From NCBI RefSeq assembly GCF_033958435.1, contig NC_134152.1:15176001-15240000 (forward strand): a stretch of 64,000 nucleotides of DNA. The letters run 5' to 3'. Position numbers and translations under genes: made by a program. Origin of the DNA: Carettochelys insculpta. Taxonomy: Eukaryota; Chordata; Testudines; Carettochelyidae. The notes beneath the pieces are model-generated. The model did not search any database. It had not been told where the DNA came from and worked only from the letters and a program-made list of their open reading frames with translations. Every line of letters starts with the position of its first letter. Within the stretch, counting starts at the first letter, position 1. Shown piece by piece: positions 22,783-34,099 of the stretch.

Positions 22783-23493
22783 GGCCGTGTCTACACGTGC
22801 ACGCTACTTCGAAGTAGCGGCGCCAGCTTCGAAATAGCGGCTGTCATGGCTACACGTGTTGGGCGCTATTTCGTAGTTGAAATCGACTTTAGGTGGCAAG
22901 ATGTCAAAGTCGCTAACCCCATGAGGGGATGGGAATAGCGCCCTACTTCGAAGTTGAACGTCGAAGTAGGGCATGTGTAGACGATCTGCGTCCCGCACCA
23001 TCGCAATAGCGGGGTCCGCCATGGCAGCCATCAGCTGAGGGGTTGAGAGACTCTCTCTCTCCAGCCCCTGCGGGGCTCTATGGTCATTGTGTGCAGCAGC
23101 CCTTAGCCCAGGGCTTCTGGCTGCTGCTGCTGCAGCTGGGGATCCATGCTGCAGGCACAGGGTCTGCAACCAGTTGTGGGCTCTGTGGATCTTGTGTTGT
23201 TTAGTGCAACTGTGTCTGGGAGGGGCCCTTTAAGAGAGCGGCTTACTGTTGAGTCCACCCTGTGACCCTGTCTGCAGCTGTTCCTGGCACCCTTATTTCG
23301 ATGTGTGCTACTTCGGCGTGTAGACGTTCCCTCGCAGCGCCTATTTCGATGTGGTGCTGCCCAACGTCGAAGTTGAACGTCGATGTTGCCAGCCCTGGAG
23401 GACATGTAAACGTTATTCATCGAAATAGACTATTTCAATGTCGCTACATCGAAATTAGCTATTTCGATGTAGCGTGCACGTGTAGACGTAGCC
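22783..23493 (-). mobile_element. Harbinger deletion derivative (711 bp)
   Basis: The element begins ggccgtgtctacacgtgc and ends cacgtgtagacgtagcc. TTA flanks it at 22780-22782 and 23494-23496. Subterminal repeats of the cttcgaagtagcg type fold back. On the minus strand it keeps a promoter-like region (ttaaagggcccctcccagac) followed by ATGGATCCCCAG, giving MDPQLQQQQPEALG and then a stop. The same MDPQ start opens the transposase at 37462, so this is a derivative that kept both ends, the promoter and the first codons. Sister copies lie at 28050, 45033 and 49005. Confidence 0.8.
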
Positions 23494-23632
23494 TTAGTGA
23501 AGCTTTTCTGTTTTTCACTGGCTGCAGAGTATTGGATATTTTATTCCTCTATGATCACCAGGTACAGAAAGGTGCTAAGACCTTCAGCTCCCGTTGAAGT
23601 AATAGGAATTGAAAGATGCAGTGTCTTTTGGA

Positions 23633-24571
23633 TAGGGTGATCATACATTACATTTTGGCCAGAACAGTCCCCTTTTTACATGGGCCTAGTATCCTGGGCT
23701 TTTGCTTTTTTTATTGCTTGTTTGTTTGTTTGATTTTTTTTTCCAGACTGAGTTTTTGTTCCATTTGATCAGCTGTCAAGAGCAAATGGGACAAAGGCCC
23801 AGTTTTGTTAAAAAATGGGGTTTGCCTCCTAGTGGGGTGCAGAAAAAACATTGGAGGGGAGCAAGTGGCACTGCCAGGCCTGCATAATAAGGCTCAGGCA
23901 CAGTGATGCCAGGCTGCATGGGCCAGGCCTGCATGTGGGAGTAGCGTCAGGCGAGTGGCTGAGACCATCTCCACAAAGGGCAGGGGCCAGCCCCATGAAA
24001 GGGACAGGAACCTGGTGAGCAGCTTGAGCCAGTTCATTTGTGCAGCAGGCAGCTTGGTGGAGCTCCCACATTGGGAGAATGAGTAGGTCATGGGGGCTCC
24101 ACGAGCTGCACTTTAATGGTCATAGAGCTTACAAACCAGTCTGACTACATCAGAAATGCATGTTCCTGTGTTTCCGTCCTTCTCTAAACTGCTGTGGTGG
24201 CTGCATTTTAGCAATGGCTAAAGTGGTTCTCGCCCGCGGTCACCATCCGTCCCATATTTGGTGGGACGGTCCCATATTGGGGATGACAAAAAGGCATCCC
24301 TACTTAATTTGTAAAAGAGACTAATTGTCCCTTATTTGGGCCCTCCTCCTGCTGCTGGCTGGAGAGCATGTAGGTCACTTCCCTGAGCCTGGGGTAAGTG
24401 TGGGGAGCACTGGCAGCTGCTGTGTCCCTGCTGCTTCCCCGGGGCTCCTGGGGAGGGAAGGCAGCTGCCACCACCTTCCCGGCTCCCCAGGGCTTGATGG
24501 AGCCAGGAAGAGCCCTGCCCACCCCATGTTTCCCTGTCCTGTGTTTGTGACAAGGAGATAAGATCACCCTA
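23633..24571. mobile_element. TIR element with TAGGGTGATC ends
   Basis: The left end TAGGGTGATC (23633-23642) is repeated in perfect inverse as GATCACCCTA (24562-24571). The outermost TA may be a duplicated TA target, which would suggest a Tc1/mariner relative, but other superfamilies are possible. The interior carries cccatatttggtgggacggt and a G-rich part without a credible protein. It is non-autonomous. Confidence 0.55.
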
Positions 24572-24710
24572 TTCTTCCATCTACAGAGTTCAAATAATTC
24601 ACATCCCTAACTTTCCTCACTTTGAATCCTTAAATTTTTTTCTCAGTTAAAACAGCATTCTAGTAAATTGGCATCGTGTGGGAGTGGTGTGGATGTGGTG
24701 GGTTACCAAG

Positions 24711-24931
24711 GGTGCGTCTACACTTGCTGGGGAAGAAGGATTCTTTCAAAGATGGGTTTACTTTTGAAAGAGCAGCATCTACACTGGCTTTCTTCTTTCG
24801 AAAGAAGCTCTTTTGAAATTAGAATATGCAAAAGAGGGTCCAAATATGCAAATGTATACATCATTTGCATTTTCAATTTACCTCATTTGCATACCTCTTT
24901 TGAAAGAGGAATGCAAGTGTAAAGGCACCCC
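24711..24931. mobile_element. Harbinger-type miniature
   Basis: It starts ggtgcgtctacacttgc and ends in the degraded inverse gcaagtgtaaaggcacc. It has internal inverse copies of cctctttt/aaaagagg and the atgcaaatga motifs shared with 42897-43297. AAG lies just outside both ends if the right edge is extended by two bases. Confidence 0.6.
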
Positions 24932-25948
24932 AAGATTCTAATTTATTTTTTCTCCAGTGGGGAATCTTGTAAAAGACCGTATTACCTGTACTGCAATCAA
25001 ACCAGACCTATTATATTATTTGCAAGAGACACACAGTATAATGCAATAAAATTCAAACAATTACCATGATATACAGAATAAGAGGGTGCCAGCAGATGTC
25101 AGTTTAACCCCAGGAATGGGAAAAACCATTGCATATACACTAAATTTATTATTGCTGGGGGGGGGGGAGTTTCCTATCAGTTAAACTTAGTGAAGAAATT
25201 ATTTTCATTAGAACAGTTTTAAAAGCTGCAAAAATGTAAAATATGCCCTGAAGGCACAAAATAAGGAAAGAGTGAATGGAAATGATTAGAGTGGAGAAAT
25301 GGGCCATATGTGTGTATGAGCATTTGAATGGGCATCTTGCTGTGGTATAGGAATGAAGCCTAATTGCTAAAATACAAAGCCCAAAGGAATTTGTCTTCTG
25401 CTAAGCTTCTCCTGGGTTAACAAGCTCAGAGGAAGAGCTAATGAGGCTATAATTGAATGTGGTATTTGGGAACATCAAACTTTTAGAACCATTTAAAATG
25501 TTGCTTTAGCAATCTTCATGCTTTGAGAGAAGAACAGGTAGCTGTACACATACATCAGGAGGGGATACAGATATATAACATACAGTTGCCCCTTTCCCTT
25601 CTAAAGTAGTATCACATGAGCTGAATTAGAAGCAGAGATTCCTTAACTCTGTGAAATATAGACTTTGTAGTTCCACTAAATTTCAGTTATAGAACTGTGT
25701 CAGCCTAGAGGTTATGGCCAAGATTTCCAAGGTGAGCAGAGATTTTTTTGGTGCCTCTATTTTGACGGTGTCAAATTTGTGGCCACTTAGGGAGGTCTGT
25801 TTTTCAGAGGTACCACCCTATTCAAGGAGCTTGGTTTTCCAGTATCAAATTGGGCAGCCAAAGAAATGGACACACCCAAAATTGCTAGTCCCTTAGATCT
25901 TAAGCTAAAAGAGTAAGGAAGAACAAAAGTGATACAGCAGACTAGATT
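24932..25948. other. Unannotated stretch
   Basis: No gene or recognised repeat is seen apart from a short G run near 25160. Confidence 0.4.
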
Positions 25949-26046
25949 AGTAACAGAGAGAAAGCCGTGCTAGTCTACATAATATCAAAACAGAAAAGCA
26001 GTAAAGTAGCACTTTAAAAATTAACAAAATAATTTATTAGGTGAGC

Positions 26047-26073
26047 TTTCGTGGGACAGACCCACTTCTTCAG
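26047..26073 (-). ncRNA. Hammerhead-ribozyme-like core
   Basis: On the minus strand CTGAAGA, one A, stem gtggg/cccac with loop tctgt, then GAAA and GC. All invariant core bases are present. Confidence 0.45.
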
Positions 26074-26285
26074 AGCATAGCCAGACCAGAACAGACTCAA
26101 TATTTAAGGCATAGAGAACCAAAAACAGTAATCAAGGTTGACAAATCAGAAAAAAATTATCAAGCCCTTCCCCTCCGCTCTCTGATTTGCTCACCTTGAT
26201 AATTTTTTTCTGATTTGTCAACCTTGATTACTGTTTTTGGTTCTCTATGCCTTAAATATTGAGTCTGTTCTGGTCTGGCTATGGT

Positions 26286-26312
26286 CTGAAGAAGTGGGTC
26301 TGTCCCACGAAA
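26286..26312 (+). ncRNA. Hammerhead-ribozyme-like core
   Basis: Inverse partner of the motif at 26047-26073: CTGAAGA, one A, a five-pair stem gtggg/cccac, then GAAA and GC. Confidence 0.45.
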
Positions 26313-26839
26313 GCTCACCTAATAAATTATTTTGTTAGTCTTTAAAGTGCTACTTGGCTGCTTTTTTGTTTTGATAGCAGACCAGATGTATGACATTGAC
26401 ATATGCACCTCTTTAAAGCACAGAGGAACTAACTGGCAGAGGAGACTGCCTCATATAAGTGACATTCAGCTGCTATAGAGATGAGCAGTAAATAACAATC
26501 AATACATAAATATAATAAAATCCCCACTGCATCTATAGTACATCATTTTAATGGAACAAATTCATCTCTGGTGTAGTTCCAAGTCAACAGTGTTCTACCA
26601 GGTAAGAATTTGAGACATCATTTTGGAAAGCACGTGACGCCTTCCTTGCACAATACCAAAAATGGATAAAAATGCCACATCCTTATCCATTGTTTGCTTC
26701 AGATTCTGTACTGTTAAATAAATGACTGCCAAGAGAAAAACACAGGCCACATACTCAAAAGTAAAATGAGTCACTTTCTTAATTTGAAGACTACATCTTT
26801 GCATCTTGGTCCATTCAAAAGCCACTAAGGAGTAATTAA

Positions 26840-27105
26840 GGTTATGTCTACACTGCAGTTAGATACCCACCAGTGGCCCATGCCAACAGATTTGGGCCCA
26901 CAGCACTCAGGATAAGGGGCTGTTTAATTGCAGTGCAGACATTTGGGCTCCAGCTGGAGCCTAGGCTCTTGGTCTCTGTAAATTGGGAGGTTCCCAGAAC
27001 TTGGGCTGCAGCCTGAGCCCAAACATCTACACTGCAATTAAACAGCCCCTCGTCCCAGAACAGCTGCCACATGGCAGCCCCAGGTTTTTAATTACAGACA
27101 TACCC
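26840..27105. mobile_element. TIR miniature with TAA target duplication
   Basis: The left end ggttatgtctacactgcag and the inverted right end (ttacagacataccc) pair, and inner blocks taattgcagtgcagacattt / catctacactgcaattaaac are also inverse copies. TAA flanks both sides (26837-26839 and 27106-27108), the TWA target preference of PIF/Harbinger. Confidence 0.75.
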
Positions 27106-27109
27106 TAAA

Positions 27110-28049
27110 AGTCCTGTGGACACGTTATTGTAATTTTAATTGTTTGCCACTCTGCATGTAGGTAGCAAGTGCTTTCAGATGTATTTTAATGTTGTTAATG
27201 AAAAGGGACACTTGACAAAGCCTGTGAAGATTGCATCGGGCTGGTTCTATCTCTTACTTGTTTCCATGCAATGTATACTTTGGGCTATTGTCCAATTTTC
27301 TCCCCACCTGTAAGCAGGCCAAGGTTGCAGCTCTTTGTGTATGAGGCCCCAGATGAACATTACCCTAGTCTGTGTACAGACTGGTTATTGTAGACCCAAG
27401 GCTTCCATTGACATCAGTGAGCATACTTCCCCATGCATCTCCTGAAATACTATTGGTACTGGACTGCTTCACCCAAGGTGTCTGATATTCAAGGTCATAG
27501 GATCAAGAACTAATTCTAGATGCAGAAAAGCAGAGCAGTCATTCAGGGAGTGCTCTGCTGCTCTGTTATGGTTTGGTTTGGTTTGGTCAGCTACTGTAGG
27601 TTGGAATTTAAAAAAAAAAAAGCCAAAAAAAATCTGATCAGGCTATTCCTGAACAGGATTCAATATTTCTCACCCCTTCCAGTTCTGCCCATGTAAAGCT
27701 GCTGGAAGAGACTGAGAATTTTTTGGCTGTAGTTTCAACGTGCCAAGGATATCCTTGTTTCAAAACTCATTTTTACTTTCTCATTCTCCTCGTGCTGATC
27801 AATCAACTACACAGTATCCTTGATAGCCAGGTGCTGAGATGGGGATCTGGGTGAAAGTGAACTAGCTACAGCTTAACACAGCTAAAATGGGAGAGATGCT
27901 GAATGGTACTGGGAAAGCATTTGGAGGAAAAGGCATCATCCCTACCTATAGCGGAGATATAATCTCTTTTTACCGAGGCAACTTTATGCTTAAATATTAC
28001 TGCTGCTCTGGATTCTCAGCAAGTTGTGGTGGCCCGTACTGCTCACCTA
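27110..28049. other. Unannotated stretch
   Basis: No gene is recognised. A short (GGTTT)n run lies at about 27568-27586 and an A run near 27610. Confidence 0.4.
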
Positions 28050-28745
28050 GGCTACGTCTACACGTGAAGCCTACATCGAAATAGCTTATTTCGATGTAGC
28101 AACATCGAAGAGTAACGTCTACACGTCCTCCAGGGCTGGCAACGTCGATGTTCAACTTCGACGTTGTGCGGTACCACATCGAAATAGGCGCTGCGAGGGA
28201 ACATCTACACACCAAAGTAGCACACATCGAAATAAGGGTGCCAGGCACAGCTGCAGACAGGGTCACAGGGCGAACTCAACAGCAAGCCGCTCCCTTAAAG
28301 GGCCCCTCCCAGACACAGTTGCACTAAACAACACAAGATACACAGAGCCGACAACTGGTTGCAGACCCTGTGCCTGCAGCATGGATCCCCAGCTGCCGCA
28401 GCAGCAGCCAGAAGCCCTGGGCTAAGGGCTGCTGCCCACGGTGACCATAGAGCCCCGCAGGGGCTGGAGAGAGAGCGTCTCTCAACCCCTCAGCTGATGG
28501 CCGCCATGGCGGACCCTGCTATTTCGAAGTTGCGGGACGCGCAACGACTACACGGTCCCTACTTCGACGTTGAATGTCGAAGTAGGGCGCTATTCCTATC
28601 CCCTCATGGGGTTAGCGACTTCGACGTCTCGCCGCCTAACGTCGAAGTTAACTTCAAAATAGCGCCTGGCGCATGTAGCCGTGACGGGCGCTATTTCGAA
28701 GTTAGTGCCGCTACTTCGAAGTAGCGTGCACGTGTAGACACAGCT
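28050..28745 (+). mobile_element. Harbinger deletion derivative, plus orientation
   Basis: It begins ggctacgtctacacgtg and ends cacgtgtagacacagct. CTA precedes it and CTG follows it, an approximate 3-bp duplication. The interior matches 49005-49686 closely and 22783-23493 in inverse: promoter-like ttaaagggcccctcccagac, then ATGGATCCCCAG (MDPQLPQQQPEALG, stop), then inverted cttcgaagtagcg blocks. Confidence 0.75.
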
Positions 28746-29589
28746 CTGAAGACCATATTACCATTAATAATTATGTTATGGTAATGCCAAGGATCTAATC
28801 GGGGCCTAGTGCATTAGGCTGTTCAGACACTGAGACAGGCATGATTTCTACCTCAGTGTTTATAAGCTACTTAAAGATAACATGCGACAACTGAGTAGAA
28901 CAAACAATAGGAGCAGAGGACAAGGACAACAGTGTTAATTGCAGCCTTGAAGAATCATTGTCTATTCTTTAATCACATTTTCCCTAGACTACAGTACTGT
29001 AACAGTTTGTTTAGGGCTTTGCTTTAAACCCACACGGACTTGCAGCTAACATGGATGATCATATCCATCTATTTCACAAGTCAGACAAGAATTTTTCAGT
29101 GCAAAACACACGTTCAAATTTGTACAAGCCTCCTGTTCACTTCTAGATGGAGTGTAAGTGTGTTACCGACTATCTACAAAGTCCATCACATTCCAGGCTC
29201 TGGTTAAAACCAAACCACTTAAAAATCACCATCAAACTAGCAAGAGGACTTTCAGAGTTTGGAATTCATTCCTCATCAGTGTTTGTAGTGCAAGCCTAGC
29301 AAATCAGTGCACAGGACAAGAATTACATCAGGCACAGCGTGTCTGTCCAGAGAGGCCTGCCATGCTCCTGATCCTGGGATGGGACACCCTCCCAAGACAA
29401 GCCACTTCAGGTAGGAGAAAGGGGCCACTCAGTGGCCCCGCGCACAGCACAGGGGCATGCCAGCAATCCCGTATCAGCTCCCACTCCTGGGGACATCAGG
29501 GACCACTGGCCAGAGAGTATCTGGCCTGGCTCCAAGCACTTAGGCTGCAACAGAGCTGAGAACCGTCACCCTTGGCTTGTAGATGGGGG
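28746..29589. other. Unannotated stretch
   Basis: No gene is seen. It may include the unrecognised left part of the Harbinger remnant that follows. Confidence 0.3.
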
Positions 29590-30161
29590 CTGTGTCCCCA
29601 GGGGTGACTGACCGTCTGTCTTTATTCCCCACAGCCATACCAGCTGCATATGGAGGGTGGTCCACACCACCTGGGACAGCCTCATGGACCTGGGGCTCCT
29701 GCAGGCAGAGCCATCCCATGGGCAGCTCTGAGAGGCAGCACCTGGTGGGATTCTGAGCCATTCACTGCTTCATCCAGGACTGGGTGCAGGACAACCTGTG
29801 GCTGCAGCAGGAGAACTGGTGGGAGCTGCTGGCACAGGGCCCTTCCCTGTGCAACACTGTGGTCACCCTGGAGTAGACCATGCTGCCTCTTCCTCCTCCC
29901 TCTGCCCCTCCCATCTCTCCCTCAACACCCTCCCCAGCCCCCACAGATACCAGAGCTCCCGCACTCATGGTGGTGGGATTTGTGGAGACCAGCACCACTC
30001 CTAGCTTGGTCCATGAGCCTCGCCACCCCCATCCTCCGTCTTCCAGATCCCTCCTCCATGGTCCTCACCGCCCCCCTTCTTCCACCCTCTCTTGTCCTTT
30101 GCCTAGGTTCTTTTCCCACAACCTCCCCAGTTTCTTTGACGCCCCTCCCCCCATTCTGCTA

Positions 30162-30202
30162 AATAAAGACTGTTTAGTTTCTCATAAAGAAGTGTCTTTA
30201 TT
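30162..30202. terminator. Convergent polyadenylation signals of the two Harbinger genes
   Basis: AATAAA on the plus strand (30162-30167) faces AATAAA on the minus strand (tttatt at 30197-30202), only about 30 bases apart. This would end transcripts of both converging genes within a very small space. Confidence 0.6.
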
Positions 30203-30329
30203 CAGTCATTGGGAGCGGGGTAGGGGATCTGGTGGCAGGGACAGCATGGACAGGTGAAGCTGACAACCCCAGTGGGGCAGCCATGGAGACAGTGTTACCA
30301 CTCCCCTGGAGAGGAGCTCTTCCTCAGGG

Positions 30330-30640
30330 CCTCCCAGACATGCACATCCCCTTGATGGGCCTGCCAGATGAAGACAGTGTCCTTCTCCATTCTGCCATTC
30401 TGGAGCCATTGTTGGTCCCCCCAGCACTCCAGGATGATGAGGTCCAACCCATGTGTACTGGTGTCCAGATGCCCAATGCAGCAGGGCATGATCTCCAGAC
30501 TACAATGGAAAGCCTCCAGCTGCTGAAGACATTCCCCCACATACCCGAGGAGGGCCTGCCAGGCGGACTGGGGTTTGGGTTCCTGCTGAGCCGGGGGGCC
30601 AGCCTGCAGATGATGCTGTATGAGTTGCAGTGACAGCCAC
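30330..30640 (-). pseudogene. Harbinger transposase N-terminal fragment
   Basis: The minus-strand translation reads THGLDLIILECWGDQQWLQN followed by GRMEKDTVFIWQ. It aligns by eye with the N-terminal block of the sister copies (WWDHIILESWDDQQWLQNF at 54.95 kb and DEWDRVVMGEWDNDRWLQNL at 37.65 kb). After this block the match is lost, so only a fragment of about 40 residues is certain. The catalytic core is missing. Confidence 0.55.
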
Positions 30641-31053
30641 AAAAGCTGGCAACTGCCCAGGACAGCTCTGGCTCCATAGCGGAGGGTGTTGTGTGTCCTG
30701 GATCAGGGCAACCAGAGCACACAGGAGATATGCTTTACTGCCCCTCAGAGGGGGAGGCAAGCGAGCAGGGAAATCAGAGAAACAATTGTCCGGGGTGGGC
30801 ATCCCTTTAAGCACGAGCTTCAGATGGCCTCAAGCAGCACCCACATGTGGCACCTTCTGATCTGGTGCCCTGCTTGAACTGGTTCTGGGTGCTCTTAAAT
30901 GTGATTTGGCATCTGACCAGTGTGGGCACTCTATTTCAAAATAGCTGAGTGGTATTTCAATATATATTTTGTGTGTGTGGATGTGCTATTTCAAAAGAAG
31001 CAATTCTGGAACAGGTTATTTCAAAATAGCGCTGCTATGCAGACATACCCTTA

Positions 31054-31977
31054 CAAACTAGGCTCAGTTGAGACAATTTTATCAGCTATAAAATGTAGGA
31101 TTTTTAAAATACAGCAAATGCTATATTGGCACATTCATAAAGAACAGTGGTACGTTAGGCACGCACTTGCGCTTCGGACACCTTCTCAGGATGATGCACA
31201 AATTTGGTAGTATTGTTTATGGATATGCCTCCGTTAATAAACTCTGTTGTCTGTCACAGATATCTCCAGCAGCATTGCTTGCATGTGTTCCCTAAGAGGG
31301 AGAAACACAGCTGGGGGCACCCTCTTTTTTAGACCCTCTTTGTCTAAAATTAATTACATTAAGGAAAATGCAACATTTTTTGTATCTGGGTATTCTGTTC
31401 CAGTAATCAAGTATTAGGAGAAGGCTGTTCTCATAAATCAAACAATGACAAGCAAGGCCTAATGTGGTAATTGTGTCCTGTGGATCAATATTGTCTATAG
31501 ACCTACACAAGTGGACATGTTCCTTGGATCTCTTACAGCAGGCCTAGAAACAGGAATAGATTATGTCCCCCACCCCCTTTGTTCCTAATGCCACCATTAG
31601 TTCTAGTCCTCCTCTAGCTCTCTCCTCAGTCAAACAAACTCCAACGGCTGTATCTGTCCATAGCAACTTCATCTTATTGGCAGTTACAAGAACTAGAATG
31701 TTGTGCTATTAGCACAAGTGACATATGGCTGCCCCCATCCTGCTTCACAGTCATAAACTGTCCAGTGAAAATCCCAGTTGGGAAATTCCTGATTAACCCC
31801 ATAACACACTGAAAAGCAATCACTAAAGGGCCTACCCCTGTGACATCCTGAGACTGGTCTCTCTGGGCTCCTAGCCCCAAGTACCAACCAGTTTCCAGTT
31901 CAGTATCACTAAACACAGTATGTTTCTTCTCTTGTAGAAATTTCTTAGAGCCAGATCATGAAATTAAAACCCTTACA
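31054..31977. other. Unannotated stretch
   Basis: No gene or recognised repeat is seen. Confidence 0.4.
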
Positions 31978-31989
31978 TTAAATCAACAA

Positions 31990-32221
31990 AATAATTTATT
32001 AGATGATGAGTTTTTGTGGGACAGACCCACTTCTTCAGATCATAGCCATACCAGAACAGACTGAGCCTGGAGTCTGTTCTGGTATGGCTATGATCTGAAG
32101 AAGTGGGTCTTTCCCACAAAAGCTCATCACCTAATAAATTATTTTGTTAGTCTTTAAAGTGCTACTGGACTGCTTTTTTGTTTTGATAGTATATAGACTA
32201 GCACAGCTTTCTCTCTGTTAC
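31990..32221 (+). mobile_element. Palindromic Penelope-type element, first of a tandem pair
   Basis: Two inverse arms meet near 32070 (agactgagcctggagtct). The 3' terminus gactagcacagctttctctctgttac ends at about 32221. TAAATCAACAAA flanks both sides (from 31978 and from 32222). The 5' side starts inside the arm, so it is 5'-truncated, apparently with microhomology (aacaaaat). The GAAA of its hammerhead-like motif is changed to AAAA in both arms. Confidence 0.65.
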
Positions 32222-32289
32222 TAAATCAACAAAACAAAAAGCAGTCCAGTAGCACTTTAACGACTAGCAAAATAGTTTATTAGGTGAGC

Positions 32290-32316
32290 TTTCGTGGGAC
32301 AGACCCACTTCTTCAG
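32290..32316 (-). ncRNA. Hammerhead-ribozyme-like core
   Basis: Minus strand CTGAAGA, one A, stem gtggg/cccac, GAAA, GC. The core is intact. Confidence 0.45.
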
Positions 32317-32421
32317 ACCATAGCCAGACCACAACAGATTCAATATTTAAGACACAGAGAACCAAAAACAGTAAGGTTCTCTGTGTCTTAGATATTGAGT
32401 CTGTTCTGGTCTGGCTATGGT

Positions 32422-32448
32422 CTGAAGAAGTGGGTCTGTCCCACGAAA
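32422..32448 (+). ncRNA. Hammerhead-ribozyme-like core
   Basis: Inverse partner of 32290-32316 with an identical core: CTGAAGA, one A, stem gtggg/cccac, GAAA, GC. Confidence 0.45.
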
Positions 32449-32766
32449 GCTCACCTAATAAACTATTTTGCTAGTCTTTAAAGTGCTACTTGACTGCTTT
32501 TTGTTTTGATAGTGTATAGACTAGCACGGCTTACTCTCTGTTACTAAATCAACAAAGTTTATGTTGTGAGAAGAGAGCATGCTTTTTACAAAAGATCCCT
32601 GCATCTGCAACTAGCTATAAATGAATGACCTCTGACACACATTTTCCATAAGAGTGTTGGTGCCTTAACCAGAAGACCCATCTAATTTAACTGTTTTAAT
32701 GATCAGTCCGAGATTCTTCAGAAAAGATGAGTGCACGAAACCACCTTGTGGACAGTTATGGAATAG

Positions 32767-32914
32767 TAGCAGAGAGGTAGCCGAGTTAGTCTGTATCTTC
32801 AAAAACAACAAAGTCCTGTGGCACCTTACAGACTAACAGATATTTTGGTTCATAAGCTCCCGGGAGCAAAGACCCGCTTCATGGGTCTATTCGGTGCCAC
32901 GGGACTTCTTGCTG
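32767..32914 (-). mobile_element. Short Penelope-type copy with 13-bp target duplication
   Basis: A perfect 13-bp direct repeat AGTTATGGAATAG flanks it (32754-32766 and 32915-32927). The 3' terminus (minus strand ...ggctacctctctgctac) is at the left. An inverse piece of the gtgccacaggacttcttg block appears at its right end, making it a partial palindrome. The hammerhead-like core is degraded. Confidence 0.75.
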
Positions 32915-33110
32915 AGTTATGGAATAGCCCCTCTGTGAAGGAATTTCATAATGTCTTAACTGCTTGCTTAAGCTTCACATCATGACAACCTTAAAATATG
33001 ATAGCCCAGATCATGCAGCAGGGTATACTCCCATCATCTGTACAAATGTTGAAAGGAATAGGGAAGGTTGTTATACTGAGGATGCACATCTCAGTCTTTG
33101 GCTCGTTAAT

Positions 33111-33167
33111 TCACATACACACAAACATACACACATATAAAACATATAAAACACATATAAAACAACA
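33111..33167. repeat. Short tandem (acatataaaac) repeat
   Basis: Imperfect repeats of acatataaaac and acac units sit immediately left of the next palindromic insertion and include its target duplication. Confidence 0.7.
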
Positions 33168-33168
33168 C

Positions 33169-33510
33169 CAAAAAGCAGTCCAGTAGCACTTTAAAGACTA
33201 ACAAAATAATTTATTAGGTGATGAGCTTTCGTGGGACAGACCCACTTGTTCAGAGCATACCCATACCAGAACAGACTCAATATTTAAGGCACAGAGAACC
33301 AAAAATAGTAATCAAGGTTGACAAGGTTACTATATTTTGGTTTTCTATGCCTTAAATATTGAGTCTGTTCTGGTATGGCTATGATCTGAAGAAGTGGGTC
33401 TGTCCCATGAAAGCTCATTACCTAATACATTATTTTGTTAGTCTTTAAAGTGCTACTGGACTTCTTTTTTGTCTTGATAGTATATAGCCTAGCACGGCTT
33501 TCTCTCTGTT
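33169..33510 (+). mobile_element. Palindromic Penelope-type element
   Basis: Inverse arms meet near 33330. The 3' terminus ctagcacggctttctctctgtt ends near 33510. ACATATAAAACA occurs at both sides (about 33152 and 33511), although the left copy lies in a simple repeat. The left motif has lost an invariant G (CTGAACA) while the right one is intact. Confidence 0.65.
33386..33412 (+). ncRNA. Hammerhead-ribozyme-like core
   Basis: CTGAAGA, one A, stem gtggg/cccat (one G-U wobble pair), then GAAA and GC. Confidence 0.42.
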
Positions 33511-33754
33511 ACATATAAAACAGGATTTTTTACTCTTAATTTGTTGATATGTACTCTCAATTTTAACTTTTAAGATTTTATCTGAAAATATAAATAGGTA
33601 TTCACACATACAAAAACCACTGCATGCAAAGATACAATTTTCGTTTATATATTTAAACATTTTCTATTCTATATGTGCACAATATTTTAGACAGCCACAC
33701 CAATGCACCGATACCAAATTCCAGGTTGCCATTTTTTTTAAACACAAGGACCGT

Positions 33755-34096
33755 GGCTACACTAACACCCACCTTCTGAAAGGGGACTGCTAATGAGCCA
33801 CTTTGGCAGATGCTAATGAGGCACTGCCATCCATATGCAGTACCTCATTAGCATAATGGAGGCTGCGCGTGTTTCCAAACTGCTGCTTTTGAAACACACG
33901 CTGCCAGTGTAGACGGGTCCTTTCAAAAGGACCTTGTCTACACCAGTAGCATGCGTTTCGAAAGTGGCAGTTTGGAAACACGCGCAGCTGCCATTATGCT
34001 AATGAGGCACTGCATATGCATGGCAGTGCCTCATTAGCATCTGCCAAAGTGGCTCATTAGCATCCCCCTTTCGAAAGGGGGGCTGTTATTGTAGCC
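33755..34096. mobile_element. Near-palindromic TIR miniature
   Basis: The left end ggctacactaacaccc and the right inverse (ggctgttattgtagcc) enclose long inverse blocks: tgctaatgaggcactgcc, cattagcataatgg, gcgcgtgtttccaaac and tcctttcaaaagga in the middle. No clear target duplication was found. Related to 46290-46674. Confidence 0.7.
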
Positions 34097-34099
34097 ATG

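Larger units (their letters stand above)
25949..26375 (-). mobile_element. Palindromic Penelope-type element
   Basis: The left arm runs from taacagagagaaagccgtgc to the caaggttgac block, and the right arm is its inverse, so the whole insert folds into one long hairpin around about 26180. Each arm carries the gtgggacagacccac hairpin with a hammerhead-like core. The 3' terminus (ctttctctctgtta) is at the left, and the right end is truncated. A near-perfect direct repeat, agcagac(t/c)agat, flanks both sides (about 25936 and 26376). The terminus resembles that of the Penelope-like copy at 19031. Confidence 0.65.
29590..31050. mobile_element. Harbinger-type remnant with right TIR
   Basis: The right end reads agcgctgctatgcagacataccc (ending 31050), followed by TTA. 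Repeated tatttcaaaatagc motifs lie just inside it. A minus-strand transposase fragment (30330-30640) and two face-to-face poly(A) signals near 30.18 kb give the convergent two-gene layout of Harbinger elements. The left end could not be located. Confidence 0.55.
32235..32544 (+). mobile_element. Palindromic Penelope-type element, second of a tandem pair
   Basis: The left arm from aaaaagcagtccagtagcac and the right arm ending gactagcacggcttactctctgttac are inverse copies meeting near 32375. The same TAAATCAACAAA block that lies before it follows it (from about 32545), so three copies of the target block enclose two elements. Confidence 0.65.

Noticed and set aside
25949..26375. tRNA-derived SINE
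   Set aside because: No convincing A and B boxes of an RNA polymerase III promoter were found. The shared 3' end with the GIY-YIG-bearing copy fits a Penelope-like origin better.
28359..28724. 121-codon frame repeated in three miniatures, as a possible conserved gene
   Set aside because: The frame runs through the terminal repeats. The biologically sensible remnant is the short MDPQ frame shared with the transposase start.
31990..33510. CRISPR-like or satellite array
   Set aside because: The repeats are inverted arms of individual insertions with their own target duplications, not regularly spaced direct repeats.
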